Program-made: the position numbers and the translations under genes | Part shown: positions 16,017-25,480 of the stretch, piece after piece | Layout of the letters: the number at the start of each line of letters is the position of its first letter | Position numbering within the stretch: position 1 is the first letter of the stretch | The notes under the pieces: generated by a model | The model's input: only the letters and a program-made list of their open reading frames with translations | What the model was told of the DNA's origin: nothing | The model's database searches: none | From: DASXTW01 sp046726275 | Lineage (GTDB): Bacteria; Actinomycetota; UBA4738 | Length of the DNA stretch: 64,000 bases | NCBI GenBank assembly: GCA_046726275.1 | Contig: JBKPAF010000035.1 | Coordinates: 35,458 to 99,457, forward strand | Reading direction: 5' to 3'

Positions 16017-18458
16017 TCAGGCGGCTTCGCCCGGCAGGAACACCTTGAACGAGGCCCCGCCCCCGGGGCGTTGGTCAACCCATGCCCGGCCGCCGTGGAG
16101 CTCGGCGAACTTGGACACGAGCGACAAACCGATGCCTACCCCGGGGGTGTGACTGGTCGCGTCGGGACCCTGTCGGAAGGGCTCGAAGATGGTGTCCTTG
16201 AGGGTGTCCGATATGCCGGGCCCGTCGTCCTCGACGCACAGCAGCACCCCACCGTGCTCTGGGCAGACCCGCACCCAGATCGTCGTTTCGGGAGGCGTGT
16301 GACGAGCCGCGTTCGCCAGGAGGTTCTCGACGATGCGCTCTACCTTCGAGGCATCGAGGGAGATCACGACAGGTTGGGTGGCCACGCGTACCGATCGGGC
16401 TCCAACGAGGTCAGAGCTGTCCGCGATCGTTCGCACCAGGGCCGCGACGTCGGTCGGCCGCCGTCTCGGCTCCATGATTCCCCGGTCCAGCCGGTCGAGA
16501 TCCAGGAGGTCGGAGAGCAGCTGGTCCAACTTGCGAGCGTTCGCCGCCAGACGGTGCACGAGGTCCGCGCGTTCCTCCGCGGGAAGCTGGAACTCGTCGC
16601 GCTCGAGGGTCAGGGACAGGCCCAGCACCGCCGACAGGGGAGTCCTGAGCTCGTGGGAGACCGCGTGCAGGAAGGTGGTCTTGAGCTCGTCGAGAGCCCT
16701 GAGCCGCTCGGCAGCTTCCCGCTCAATCGACAGGGCCCGTTCCAGATCTTCCTCGGCCTGCTTCCGTTCGGTGATGTCGAAGATCACGCCTTGGAGAAGT
16801 AGATCACCTGAGTGCCGGCTCGTGACCACCCAGTCGTCCCGCACCCACACGACCCGGCCGTCCTTGGCGAACAGTCGGTATTCGCACTGGATTGGTTCCA
16901 TGGTCCGACGACTCTGCTCCTCCAGGGCCAGGACGGCCGGGGCGTCATCCGAATGGAGCTGTCTGCTCCAGAGGGCCGGTGTTGCCATCCACTCCTCTGG
17001 AGTGAAACCGAGGATCACCTCGACCTGAGGACTTACGAAGAGCCAGCGGCCCTGGTCGCCGAACTCGGCCGTGTAGGTGATAGCTGGGATACGTTCCACG
17101 AGCAGGCGGTACCGCTCCTCGCTCGCGCGGAGTGCGTCCTGTGCCCTCACCCGTTCCGTAGCGTCCCGCGCCACCATCTGAACGGCGATGTCACCCTCGT
17201 ATTGGAACGGCGTGGCGGCCACCTCGACATCGACGGCCTCGCCATCGACGCGCAGGAACTTCTGACCCACCAGCGGTACCGCTCGCCCCTCCTGGAGCTC
17301 CAGGAGTCGTTGCCTGACCAGAGGCCGGGACTCGGGGTGGATGAACTGGAGCCAGGGTTGTCCGACGAGCTCTTCGGGTTCCCCGGTCCCGATCAGCTTC
17401 GCCGCGGCCCGGTTGGCGAACTCGACCACGCCCCGCTTGTGCACGACGATTGCGTCCGGAGAGAGCTCCACCAGACGCCGGTATCGATCCTCGCTCTCAC
17501 GGAGCGCCTCATCGGACCTCGCCTGGTGGATGCTCACGCCGAACAGGCCGGCCGCCGCCTTGAGAGCTCTGATCTCTGCGGGCGACCAGTCGCGTTCGTT
17601 GCGGAGCTGGCCATAGCTGATCGTGCCCCACCATTCCGCTCCGACGAAGATCGGAACGATCGCGATCGACAGATAGCCTTCCCGGTGGAGCCAGGGTCGC
17701 TCGTTCGGGGGGAAGTCTCGGACGTGACCGCTGACCACGCCGCCACCCCCCAGCACCCCGATCCAGCGGTCGCAACCCATCGCTCGATAGGAGAGGCCGC
17801 CAAGCTCGTCGGAGCCGGAGTGGTCAGGTGGGTGGATGTCCCGATCCGTCCACGAATGCAACCCGTGCACGTGGATGTCGCCATCCTCCCCTTGGATGTT
17901 CTGGTTGACGGCCACCCGGTCCACGCTGGCCGCAAACGCAAGACGCCTCAGCACCTCCTGGATCCCCTCGGCCTCGGCACTTCCCGCGAGGAACTGTTCC
18001 GCGGCGAAGGCGACGGCCTCGAGGATCCGTCCCCGTGCGTGGATCTCGTTCTCGGTCTTCCTTCGTGGAGTGACGTCTCGAACGATGCCCAGGACCCCGG
18101 TTGCCTCGCCGTCCTCCATCAAGGGGGTGACGGTGAACTCGCCGAACAGGTACTCGCCAGAGCTCGTGAGGATCCGCAACTCGAAGGTGGGTGTCCGCTC
18201 GGCGCTCAGGGCCCGCGCGAGCATGTCCAGAGCCAGAGCAAGGTCATCCGGATGGATCAGCTGGTGCAGGGGCTTGTCGATCCAGCGATCCCGAGGCCAC
18301 CCGGTCAGCCGCTCGAATGCTTCGTTGAACGACGACAGGATGGCCTGCGGCGAGATGGTGAGAATGACGTCGGGGGCTGCTTCGATGAGCGCGCGGGAAC
18401 GCTGGTCTGACTCGGGCAGAGCCAACTCCGCATGCTCACGCTCGCTCAAGCCGAACAT
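16017..18458 (-). CDS. Multi-PAS/GAF sensor histidine kinase
   Basis: Soluble sensor kinase of 813 residues with no clear membrane span. Domains in order: PAS (about 25-135, AAPDVILTISPQ), PAC, GAF (about 165-310), PAS (about 325-445, LVELSPDAIVVHKRG), PAS (about 450-570, LVERIPAITYTAEFGDQ), a coiled helix, HisKA with the phospho-accepting histidine in LHAVSHELRTPLSAVL (about 595) and HATPase with the N-box/G1 VEDDGPGISDTLKD and the G2 VGIGLSLVSKFAELHGGRAW. I chose the ATG at 18458, preceded by GCGGAGGA; the open frame extends to 18647 across the sufB promoter. Signal unknown. Confidence 0.9.
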   Translation of the reverse strand: MFGLSEREHAELALPESDQRSRALIEAAPDVILTISPQAILSSFNEAFERLTGWPRDRWIDKPLHQLIHPDDLALALDMLARALSAERTPTFELRILTSSGEYLFGEFTVTPLMEDGEATGVLGIVRDVTPRRKTENEIHARGRILEAVAFAAEQFLAGSAEAEGIQEVLRRLAFAASVDRVAVNQNIQGEDGDIHVHGLHSWTDRDIHPPDHSGSDELGGLSYRAMGCDRWIGVLGGGGVVSGHVRDFPPNERPWLHREGYLSIAIVPIFVGAEWWGTISYGQLRNERDWSPAEIRALKAAAGLFGVSIHQARSDEALRESEDRYRRLVELSPDAIVVHKRGVVEFANRAAAKLIGTGEPEELVGQPWLQFIHPESRPLVRQRLLELQEGRAVPLVGQKFLRVDGEAVDVEVAATPFQYEGDIAVQMVARDATERVRAQDALRASEERYRLLVERIPAITYTAEFGDQGRWLFVSPQVEVILGFTPEEWMATPALWSRQLHSDDAPAVLALEEQSRRTMEPIQCEYRLFAKDGRVVWVRDDWVVTSRHSGDLLLQGVIFDITERKQAEEDLERALSIEREAAERLRALDELKTTFLHAVSHELRTPLSAVLGLSLTLERDEFQLPAEERADLVHRLAANARKLDQLLSDLLDLDRLDRGIMEPRRRPTDVAALVRTIADSSDLVGARSVRVATQPVVISLDASKVERIVENLLANAARHTPPETTIWVRVCPEHGGVLLCVEDDGPGISDTLKDTIFEPFRQGPDATSHTPGVGIGLSLVSKFAELHGGRAWVDQRPGGGASFKVFLPGEAA

Positions 18459-18621
18459 CCCGGTATCCTCCGCAGGACGCGCGGAGTTCCTCCTGCTCCG
18501 GTTATCGACGGGTGAAAGGCCTGGATGAAGCATGGAAAGGGCCTGTAGGGGGCGATGAATGGCCTCTGACCTGGGATTTTGAATCCGATTGGCTAGATCG
18601 ACTTTGAACCCGGCCGGCATG

Positions 18622-18627
18622 TAGACT
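18622..18627 (+). promoter_or_regulatory. Predicted -10 element (TAGACT) of sufB
   Basis: TAGACT ends 9 nt before the sufB ATG, and the spacer TGGTTCACG has no Shine-Dalgarno sequence, so sufB is predicted to be leaderless. A GGATT-TTG-AATCC dyad lies 36 bp further upstream (18574-18586). Confidence 0.5.
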
Positions 18628-18636
18628 TGGTTCACG

Positions 18637-20049
18637 ATGGCTATCACTCAGGAAGAACACCTCAGGGAACTGACCAAGGGATATCGCTTCGGCTGGAAGG
18701 ATCCCTCGCACTCCGTCTTCACTCCGAAGAAGGGACTGTCCGAGGAGGTCGTCGAAGAGATCTCCCATCTGAAGTCCGAGCCGGACTGGATGCGCAAGTT
18801 CCGGCTGAAGGCCCTCAAGCACTTCCGGGCCAGGCCCATGCCGTGGTGGGGGGCCGATCTTTCCGAGATCGACTTCGACGACATCTACTACTTCATCCGG
18901 TCCACCGAGAAGCAGGCCAAGTCCTGGGAGGACCTTCCTGAGGACATCCGCGGCACGTGGGACAAGCTCGGGATCCCCGAAGCCGAGAAGAAATACTTGG
19001 GCGGGGTGAGCGCGCAGTACGAATCCGAGGTCGTGTACCACAAGATCAAGGAGGAGCTGGACTCCATCGGCGTCATCTTCACGGACATGGACTCGGGCCT
19101 GCGCGAGCATCCGGACATCGTGAAGCAGTACTTCGGGTCGATCATCCCCCCGAACGACAACAAGTTTGCCGCCCTGAACTCGGCCGTCTGGTCGGGAGGA
19201 TCGTTCGTGTACGTGCCGGAGGGCGTGCACGTCGACATCCCGCTGCAGGCCTACTTCCGAATCAACGCGGAGAACATGGGCCAGTTCGAGAGGACCCTGA
19301 TCATCGCCGAGCCGGGCTCCTACGTGCACTACGTGGAGGGATGCAGCGCTCCGATCTACACGAGCGACTCGCTGCACTCGGCCGTCGTGGAGATCATCGT
19401 CAAGCCGGGCGCGCGGGTCCGGTACACCACGATCCAGAACTGGTCGACCAACGTGTACAACCTGGTGACCAAGCGAGCCGCTGCGTACGAGGACGCCGTG
19501 ATGGAGTGGATCGACGGCAACATCGGCTCGAAGGTGACCATGAAGTACCCGTCGATCTATCTGCTGGGCAAGGGCGCCCGCGGCGAGGTGCTGTCGGTGG
19601 CGTACGCGGGGCCGGGCATGCATACAGATGCTGGCGGCAAGGCGATCCATGTCGCCCCACACACCTCTTCGGTGATCACGTCGAAGTCGGTGTCCAAGGG
19701 AGGCGGCCGTACCGGCTACCGCGGACTGATCCGGGTGGAGCCCGAGGCCCATCACGCCAAGTCGATCGTTCGGTGTGACGCGTTGATCCTGGACGACGAG
19801 TCCCGCTCTGACACCTACCCGTACGTGGAGGTGGAGGAGCAGACGGCGCAGCTCGGCCACGAGGCCACCGTGTCACGGGTCGGTGAAGACCAGCTCTTCT
19901 ACCTTATGAGCCGCGGTCTTTCCGAGGCCGAGGCCACCGCCATGGTGGTCAACGGCTTCATCGAGCCGATCACCCGCGAGCTGCCCATGGAGTACGCCGT
20001 GGAGCTGAACCGCCTGGTCGAGCTCCAGATGGAAGGCGCCATCGGCTAG
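18637..20049 (+). CDS. sufB: Fe-S cluster assembly scaffold subunit SufB
   Basis: Core of the SufBC2D scaffold on which Fe-S clusters are built. The 470 residues carry the family segments PMPWWGADLSEIDFDDIYYF, QYESEVVYHKIKEEL, SFVYVPEGVHVDIPLQAYF, YVHYVEGCSAPIYTSDSLHS (with the conserved cysteine) and the C-terminal VNGFIEPITRELPMEYAVEL. The gene is complete. Its usual partners sufD, sufC, sufS and sufU begin 10 kb downstream, so it is transcribed apart from or through a large insert. The start is consistent with a leaderless message from TAGACT. Confidence 0.96.
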   Translation: MAITQEEHLRELTKGYRFGWKDPSHSVFTPKKGLSEEVVEEISHLKSEPDWMRKFRLKALKHFRARPMPWWGADLSEIDFDDIYYFIRSTEKQAKSWEDLPEDIRGTWDKLGIPEAEKKYLGGVSAQYESEVVYHKIKEELDSIGVIFTDMDSGLREHPDIVKQYFGSIIPPNDNKFAALNSAVWSGGSFVYVPEGVHVDIPLQAYFRINAENMGQFERTLIIAEPGSYVHYVEGCSAPIYTSDSLHSAVVEIIVKPGARVRYTTIQNWSTNVYNLVTKRAAAYEDAVMEWIDGNIGSKVTMKYPSIYLLGKGARGEVLSVAYAGPGMHTDAGGKAIHVAPHTSSVITSKSVSKGGGRTGYRGLIRVEPEAHHAKSIVRCDALILDDESRSDTYPYVEVEEQTAQLGHEATVSRVGEDQLFYLMSRGLSEAEATAMVVNGFIEPITRELPMEYAVELNRLVELQMEGAIG

Positions 20050-20104
20050 CCAGGGGCAATCCGGCCGGAGCCCGGCCTCTCCAGGCCACCATGCAGTTGA
20101 CGTA

Positions 20105-20132
20105 TTGAGTCCTCGGCTCCAACGGGTATAGC
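20105..20132 (+). promoter_or_regulatory. Predicted promoter of the inserted two-component system
   Basis: TTGAGT (20105-20110), 16-bp spacer, TATAGC (20127-20132), in the 151-bp gap after sufB. It would give the insert its own transcription. Confidence 0.4.
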
Positions 20133-20200
20133 GTCCTTCATCGGACGATCGACCAGGCGGAGCGGGCTGCCTCTCGGTGAGGAGCGGGGAGGATGCACTG

Positions 20201-21457
20201 ATGGTGGCCTTAGGGGAGGGCCAAGTCCCGCCGGCTCATCGAGACCTCAGCTCCACCCGCCCGGCATGGGTGCGGTTTTTCTCCTCGAAGCCAACCGTAC
20301 AGGACGCGGTGATCGCCGCGCTCCTGGCCGCGGCATCTGTATGGGGCGTCCTGGCACATATCCAGGTTGACATCCCGGAGGGCGGAAGCGAGGCTTCGAA
20401 TCGAAGCCTCGACGCGTTGGGGATCGGCCTCATCCTGCTCCAGACCATCCCGCTCGCGTGGCGCAGGAGGGCGCCGCTCCCGGTCCTGTCGATCGTCGCG
20501 GCGGCATTGTTCCTGTTTTCTGTCCTCGACTATCCCCGATCGCTCGCCGCATTCGGCTTCCTGGTGGCCCTATACACGGTCGCTGCCCACCGAGATCGGC
20601 GGACGTCCGTACCGGCGGGCCTCGGTTGCGCGCTCGTCGTCCTTCTGATCCTCTTGATGTCGAAGGAACCACTGGAGCCGGATGCGCTCATCGCGGAGTA
20701 TCTGTTGCTCGGGGCCACGTGGTTCATCGGAGATGGGCTTCGGAACCGGCGCGGGCAGGTGGTCCTGCTGGAGGATCGAGCGACGAGGTTGGAGAGGGAG
20801 CGTGAGGAGCGAGCGCAGCGAGCGGTGGCCGAAGAGCGCCGGGTGATCGCTCGGGAGCTCCACGACGTGGTGGCCCACAATGTGAGCGTCATGGTTGCCC
20901 AGGCCGGGGCAGCTCAGCGAATCTTCGACGCCCAACCGGGGGAGGCCAGGGACGCTCTCTCCGCCATCGAGGAGATGGGCCGTGAAGCACTGGTGGAGAT
21001 GCGGCGTCTGATGGGCTTCCTGAGAACGGACACTGACGACGAGGCGGCAAGGTCGCCTCAGCCCGGGCTGAACAACCTCGAGGTCCTCGTGAAGCAGGTG
21101 CGGGAGGCCGGGATCCCCGTCAGCCTGAAGATCGAGGGAGACCCCCGGCCGATCCCGGCCGGCCTGGACCTCTCTGCCTTTCGCATCATCCAGGAAGCGC
21201 TGACGAACGTCCTCAAGCACGCAGGGCCGGCCCGGGTCGAGGTCGTGGTCCGGTACCGGCAAGATCACCTGGAGATCCTGGTCGCCGACGATGGGACTGG
21301 TCTACATGGCCAACCTGACAGCCTCAGGCCGCGGTTCGGGCATCTCGGGATGCGCGAGCGCGTCGCCCTCTTCGGAGGTGAACTCCGAACTGGGGAGCGA
21401 CCCGGCGGGGGCTACGAGATCGCCGCTTCTCTGCCCCTGGACGGGGAGACATCTTGA
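20201..21457 (+). CDS. Membrane sensor histidine kinase (HisKA_3, NarX/DesK type)
   Basis: The 418-residue kinase has about five to six hydrophobic spans in residues 30-185 (LLAAASVWGVL, IGLILLQTIPLAW, LSIVAAALFLFSVL, FGFLVALYTVA, LGCALVVLLILLM, ALIAEYLLLGATWFIGDG), a coiled helix, and a HisKA_3 dimerisation domain with phospho-accepting histidine in IARELHDVVAHNVSVMVAQA. The C-terminal ATPase domain has RIIQEALTNVLKHA, VADDGTGLHG, FGHLGMRERV and GGGYEIAASLPL. I chose the ATG at 20201, spaced 8 nt from GGGGAGG, over the GTG at 20177. It overlaps the response regulator by 4 bp and probably controls the downstream RND genes (inference). Confidence 0.92.
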   Translation: MVALGEGQVPPAHRDLSSTRPAWVRFFSSKPTVQDAVIAALLAAASVWGVLAHIQVDIPEGGSEASNRSLDALGIGLILLQTIPLAWRRRAPLPVLSIVAAALFLFSVLDYPRSLAAFGFLVALYTVAAHRDRRTSVPAGLGCALVVLLILLMSKEPLEPDALIAEYLLLGATWFIGDGLRNRRGQVVLLEDRATRLEREREERAQRAVAEERRVIARELHDVVAHNVSVMVAQAGAAQRIFDAQPGEARDALSAIEEMGREALVEMRRLMGFLRTDTDDEAARSPQPGLNNLEVLVKQVREAGIPVSLKIEGDPRPIPAGLDLSAFRIIQEALTNVLKHAGPARVEVVVRYRQDHLEILVADDGTGLHGQPDSLRPRFGHLGMRERVALFGGELRTGERPGGGYEIAASLPLDGETS

Positions 21458-22119
21458 CGATCCGGGTCCTTGTCGCTGATGACCAGCCGCTCATGCGAAC
21501 AGCGTTCGACATGACGCTTCGGGCAGAGGAGGACATCGAACTCGTCGGTGAGGCAGCCGATGGAGAGGAAGCTATCGCGCAGTGGCGCCGCCTCCGTCCC
21601 GATGTCGTCCTCATGGACATCCGGATGCCCATCATGGATGGGGTCGAGGCGACGAGGATCCTGGCCAGCGAGGACAAGTCGACCAAGATCCTCATCCTCA
21701 CGACTTTCGACATCGACGAGTACGTCATCGAAGCACTCCGAGCGGGAGCCAGTGGCTTTCTCCTGAAGGATGTGCGGCCGGAGGAGTTGGTCATGGCGAT
21801 CCAGATCGTGGCCCGGGGTGATGCCCTGCTCGCTCCGTCTGTTACGCGCCGCCTCCTGGATGCATTCGCCCACACGCTTCCGCCTGCCCGCCAAGGACCG
21901 AGCACTGAGCTGCAGCTCTTGACGCGAAGTGAGCTCAAGGTGCTTACGCTGGTGGGAAGAGGCCTCTCCAACGACGAGATCGCTCGGGAGCTCTTCGTGG
22001 CCGATACTACGGTCAGGACCCACATCCGCCATATCTTGGAAAAGCTGAAGCTTCGCGACCGCGTGCAGGCTGTGGTGTTCGCCTACGACACGGGCCTGGT
22101 CCACCCGATGCCCCGCTAG
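21454..22119 (+). CDS. NarL-family response regulator, partner of the preceding kinase
   Basis: The 221 residues hold a receiver domain with acidic pocket VADDQ, phospho-acceptor Asp in VVLMDIRMPIMDG and switch lysine in GFLLKDVRPEE, then a LuxR-type helix-turn-helix (about 150-215, LTRSELKVLTLVGRGLSNDE, TVRTHIRHILEKLKL). Start is TTG at 21454, overlapping the kinase stop in TTGA, typical of translational coupling. The pair sits directly upstream of the RND transporters. Confidence 0.93.
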   Translation: MTIRVLVADDQPLMRTAFDMTLRAEEDIELVGEAADGEEAIAQWRRLRPDVVLMDIRMPIMDGVEATRILASEDKSTKILILTTFDIDEYVIEALRAGASGFLLKDVRPEELVMAIQIVARGDALLAPSVTRRLLDAFAHTLPPARQGPSTELQLLTRSELKVLTLVGRGLSNDEIARELFVADTTVRTHIRHILEKLKLRDRVQAVVFAYDTGLVHPMPR

Positions 22120-22265
22120 CCCCGGTACCGAGTTTCGTCCCTGGTGACGAGGACAGTTCGTCCGGCACGACGACGACGAGCACCAACACTCGTCCTACCG
22201 TGAGAAACAGGCATAGGTAGCAACAGGGGGATGTTGCGGCTCTCTCGAAGGGAGAAGGCATCACG

Positions 22266-22289
22266 ATGGCGCTAGGCCTCACGTCATGA
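22266..22289 (+). CDS. Possible 7-residue leader peptide upstream of the first RND gene
   Basis: ATG at 22266 encodes MALGLTS and stops at TGA 22287-22289, overlapping the RND start in ATGATG. The only good Shine-Dalgarno sequence here (GGGAGAAGG, about 22251-22259) is spaced for this mini-ORF and not for the RND ATG, which lies 27 nt away. Translational coupling of the RND gene to the mini-ORF is a reasonable inference; the peptide itself may have no function. Confidence 0.35.
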   Translation: MALGLTS

Positions 22290-25200
22290 TGCGCGGGATC
22301 ATCAGGTCGAGCCTCAGGGCCAGACGACTGATGGTCGCCCTGGCTGTGGGATTGCTCATCCTGGGCTTTTCGCAGCTCCGGGGCATGCCTCGGGACGTCC
22401 TGCCCGAATTCACCCCTCCCACCGTGGAGGTCCAGACCGAAGCCCTGGGGCTCTCCGCGGAGGAGGTGGAGCAGTTCATCACCGTCCCATTGGAACAGGA
22501 CCTCCTCAACGGGGTGGCGTTCCTCGATCAGATCCGGTCCGCGTCCGTGCCCGGCCTCTCATCCATCCAAATGGTCTTCGAACCTGGAACGGACCTCCTC
22601 AAGGCGCGGCAGGTCGTCCAGGAGCGCCTGTCCCAGGCGCAGGTGGCCCTCCCCGGGGTCCAATCCCGACCGCCCCAGATGCTCCAGCCGCTCTCCTCGA
22701 CGAGCCGGGTCATGCTGATCGGCCTCTCCTCGGCCGACCTGTCCACGATCGACATGTCGATCCTCGCTCGGTGGACGATCACACCGCGTCTTCTCGGGGT
22801 GCCCGGTGTGGCGAACGTCGCTGTTTGGGGAAACCGGGATCGACAGCTCCAGGTCCTGGTCGACCCTGCGCGCCTGCGCGAGAGTGGCGTATCCCTCCAG
22901 CAGATCGTCGAGACCACCGCGAACGCCCAGTTCGTGTCGCCGTTGACGTTCACCGAGGCCTCCACTCCGGGCACGGGCGGCATCCTGGAAACGCCGAATC
23001 AGCGCCTGGGGGTTCAACACCGACCGGTCTTCGCCACCGCGGCTGACCTCGCCAGCGTCCCGATCGAGGGTGCCGACGACAAGCCACTGGTTCTGGGCGA
23101 CGTCGCCGAGGTCGTGGAGGACCATCAACCGCTGATCGGAGATGCGATCGGCCCCGGTCTTCTTCTGGTCATCGAGAAGTTTCCCGCAGCCAACACCGTC
23201 GAGGTGACCCGCGGTGTCGAGGAGGCTCTCGAGGCCCTTCGTCCTGGGCTGTCCGGGGTCGCCATCGACTCCTCCATCTATCGGGCCGCCACGTTCGTCG
23301 AGACATCGAGTCGCAACCTTCTCTGGGCGCTTCTGGTCGGGGGGGTGCTCGCGATCCTGCTCTTCGGCGCGTTGGCGTTCGAGTGGCGGACCACGTTGAT
23401 CGCCGCGATCAGCCTTGTGGTTTCCCTGGCGGTTGCGGTGACGGTCCTCTCTCTGACGCAGGCCTCGCTCAACTCGATGGTCCTAGCCGGGCTGACTCTC
23501 GGGCTGGTCGTGGTGGTGGTGGAGGCCATCCTGGACGTGAGCAACCTGGCCACACGGCTCCAGGGCGATGAGACCGTAACGGCTGACCGAGTGCCGGCAA
23601 CAACCGTTCTCCTGGAGGCCGCGATTGAGATGCGAAGCGCCGCGGCCTACGCGGCGCTGATCGCCCTGGTGGCCCTGGTTCCGACCCTGTTCACGAAGGG
23701 GCCATTCGGCGCGTTTTTCCCGTCGATCGGTGTCTCCTTTGCGGTGGTCATCCTCGCGTCGATGGTGGTCGCCCTGGTCGTCACGCCGGCCCTGGCGCTG
23801 TTGATGTTGTCGAAGTCACCGGAGTCCGGGCGCCGCTCCCCGATCCTCCGGTGGGTGGGGCCTCGATATGAGGAGATCCTGTCGCGCTTCATCGGGTCGC
23901 CTCGGCCCGCCTATGTGGCGGCGGGCATCGTGGTCCTGGCAGGAGTTCTCACGCTGCCGTTCCTCGAACGATCGCCGGTTCCCTCGTTCAAGGACACCAA
24001 CGTCCTGATCCAGCTGAGCGGCGCACCGGGCACGTCGCTTCAGGAGATGGACCGCATCACCGCGCGCATCGCGGAAGAGGTGCGAGCGATCCCGGGGATC
24101 GATGACGTCGGCGCCCACGCCGGTCGGGCGGTGCTGTCGGATCAGGTGGTCGGGAGCAACGCGAGCGAGGTGTGGGTGAACGTCGCTCCAGGAGCCGACT
24201 ACGACGCCGCGGTGGGATCGATCCAGGAGGTCATCCACGGGTATCCAGGCCTGGATCGGCGGATGGTCACCTATCCGCAGCAGCGGATTGAGGAGGTGCT
24301 CTCAGGTACCCAGAGTCCGATCGAGGTTCGCGTCTACGGTCCGGACCTGGACATCCTGCGCACGAAAGCGGAAGAGGTGCGTCACATCCTGGCGACGATC
24401 GACGGGGTCGTCGATCCGGTCGTCGGCTCCTCAGCCGAGGAGCCGACAGTGGAGATCGAAGTCGACCTCTCCAGCGCGCAACGGTACGGGATCAAGCCCG
24501 GTGACGTACGCCGCGCGGCTACGACTCTCCTGTCGGGTATTCGCGTCGGAAGCTTGTTCGAGGAACAGAAGGTCTTCGAGGTGGTCGTGTGGGGGACGCC
24601 CGGCGTGCGCAACGACGCATCCAGCATCAATGCGCTGCTGATCGACACGCCGGCAGGTCGGCAGGTGCGCTTGGGTGACGTTGCCGACGTGCGGATCGCT
24701 CCCGCTCCCGAGGTCATCCGGCACGACGCGGTCTCCAGGTATGTCGACGTCAGCGCGGGTGTCGCCGGGCGTAGCCCGGGCGAGGTCACCGCAGATGTCG
24801 AAAGGGCGCTTCAGAGGGTCCAGTTCCCGCTCGAGTACCACGTTGAGGTCCTGGACGAATTCGCGGAGCGGCGGGCCGCCGGCTGGCGTGTCCTCGTCTT
24901 GAGCGCTTTCGCGGCGATCGGGATCTTCGTCTTGCTTCAGGCAGCCTTTGCGAGCTGGCGCCTCTCCACGCTCGCCTTCCTGATGCTGGCCCTCGGGCTG
25001 TTGGGAGGTGCCATCGGCGCGTGGGCGGGTGGAGGCGTGGTCTCGCTCGGTTCGATCTCAGGGTTCTTTGCGGTTCTGTGGGTTGCCGCACGCCAGACGA
25101 TCTACTCGATCAAGCGATACCCGACCCGCAGTGAGGAGGACGGCGAGCGATTCGACCGGACGCTTATCGTCCGAAGCGCCGGCGAATGCCTCTCACCGAT

Positions 25201-25480
25201 GCTGATATCGACGATCGCCGCTCTCGGCGCGATGGTGCCTCTGGTCGTCGTGGGCGAGATTGCGGGCTTGGAGGTCGTTCATCCCATGGCCCTGGTGGTC
25301 ATCGGGGGGCTCCTCGCGTCGGCCCTGCTCAACTTGTTCGTCCTCCCGGCACTCTACCTTCGGTTCGCGCCCCGACCAGAAGCGGCGATTCCCCTGACAT
25401 TCGTCGAACCTGTGATCGATCTCACGAAGCACGAACCGGTGGAGCTCACAGGAAGGAAGGATGGAGATGCGGCACCGTGA
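22286..25480 (+). CDS. RND-superfamily transporter with altered TM4, first of a pair
   Basis: A CzcA/CusA-like inner-membrane pump of 1064 residues. It has an N-terminal TM1, two periplasmic-type loops (residues about 35-335 and 570-870) and two groups of TM helices (about 340-560 and 875-1035). Family segments include RGMPRDVLPEFTPPTVEVQT and RYGIKPGDVRRAATTLLSGI. In TM4 the usual Asp-Asp pair is replaced: its neighbour reads GAVVDDAIVDIEN, this one reads VVVVVEAILDVSN. TM10 is also unusual (VAARQTIYSIK against VARNGIMMVSH). It could be a non-proton-coupled partner subunit in a mixed trimer. Two ATGs (22286, 22289) overlap a mini-ORF. Confidence 0.88.
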   Translation: MMRGIIRSSLRARRLMVALAVGLLILGFSQLRGMPRDVLPEFTPPTVEVQTEALGLSAEEVEQFITVPLEQDLLNGVAFLDQIRSASVPGLSSIQMVFEPGTDLLKARQVVQERLSQAQVALPGVQSRPPQMLQPLSSTSRVMLIGLSSADLSTIDMSILARWTITPRLLGVPGVANVAVWGNRDRQLQVLVDPARLRESGVSLQQIVETTANAQFVSPLTFTEASTPGTGGILETPNQRLGVQHRPVFATAADLASVPIEGADDKPLVLGDVAEVVEDHQPLIGDAIGPGLLLVIEKFPAANTVEVTRGVEEALEALRPGLSGVAIDSSIYRAATFVETSSRNLLWALLVGGVLAILLFGALAFEWRTTLIAAISLVVSLAVAVTVLSLTQASLNSMVLAGLTLGLVVVVVEAILDVSNLATRLQGDETVTADRVPATTVLLEAAIEMRSAAAYAALIALVALVPTLFTKGPFGAFFPSIGVSFAVVILASMVVALVVTPALALLMLSKSPESGRRSPILRWVGPRYEEILSRFIGSPRPAYVAAGIVVLAGVLTLPFLERSPVPSFKDTNVLIQLSGAPGTSLQEMDRITARIAEEVRAIPGIDDVGAHAGRAVLSDQVVGSNASEVWVNVAPGADYDAAVGSIQEVIHGYPGLDRRMVTYPQQRIEEVLSGTQSPIEVRVYGPDLDILRTKAEEVRHILATIDGVVDPVVGSSAEEPTVEIEVDLSSAQRYGIKPGDVRRAATTLLSGIRVGSLFEEQKVFEVVVWGTPGVRNDASSINALLIDTPAGRQVRLGDVADVRIAPAPEVIRHDAVSRYVDVSAGVAGRSPGEVTADVERALQRVQFPLEYHVEVLDEFAERRAAGWRVLVLSAFAAIGIFVLLQAAFASWRLSTLAFLMLALGLLGGAIGAWAGGGVVSLGSISGFFAVLWVAARQTIYSIKRYPTRSEEDGERFDRTLIVRSAGECLSPMLISTIAALGAMVPLVVVGEIAGLEVVHPMALVVIGGLLASALLNLFVLPALYLRFAPRPEAAIPLTFVEPVIDLTKHEPVELTGRKDGDAAP

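Noticed and set aside
16812..18410. 532-codon plus-strand frame opposite the sensor kinase
   Set aside because: The kinase on the minus strand has clear PAS, GAF, HisKA and ATPase motifs; the plus frame is a high-GC shadow.
18541..18630. Two TTCAAA-like segments on the minus strand that resemble tRNA T-arms
   Set aside because: No matching acceptor, D- or anticodon arms can be drawn, so this is not a tRNA.
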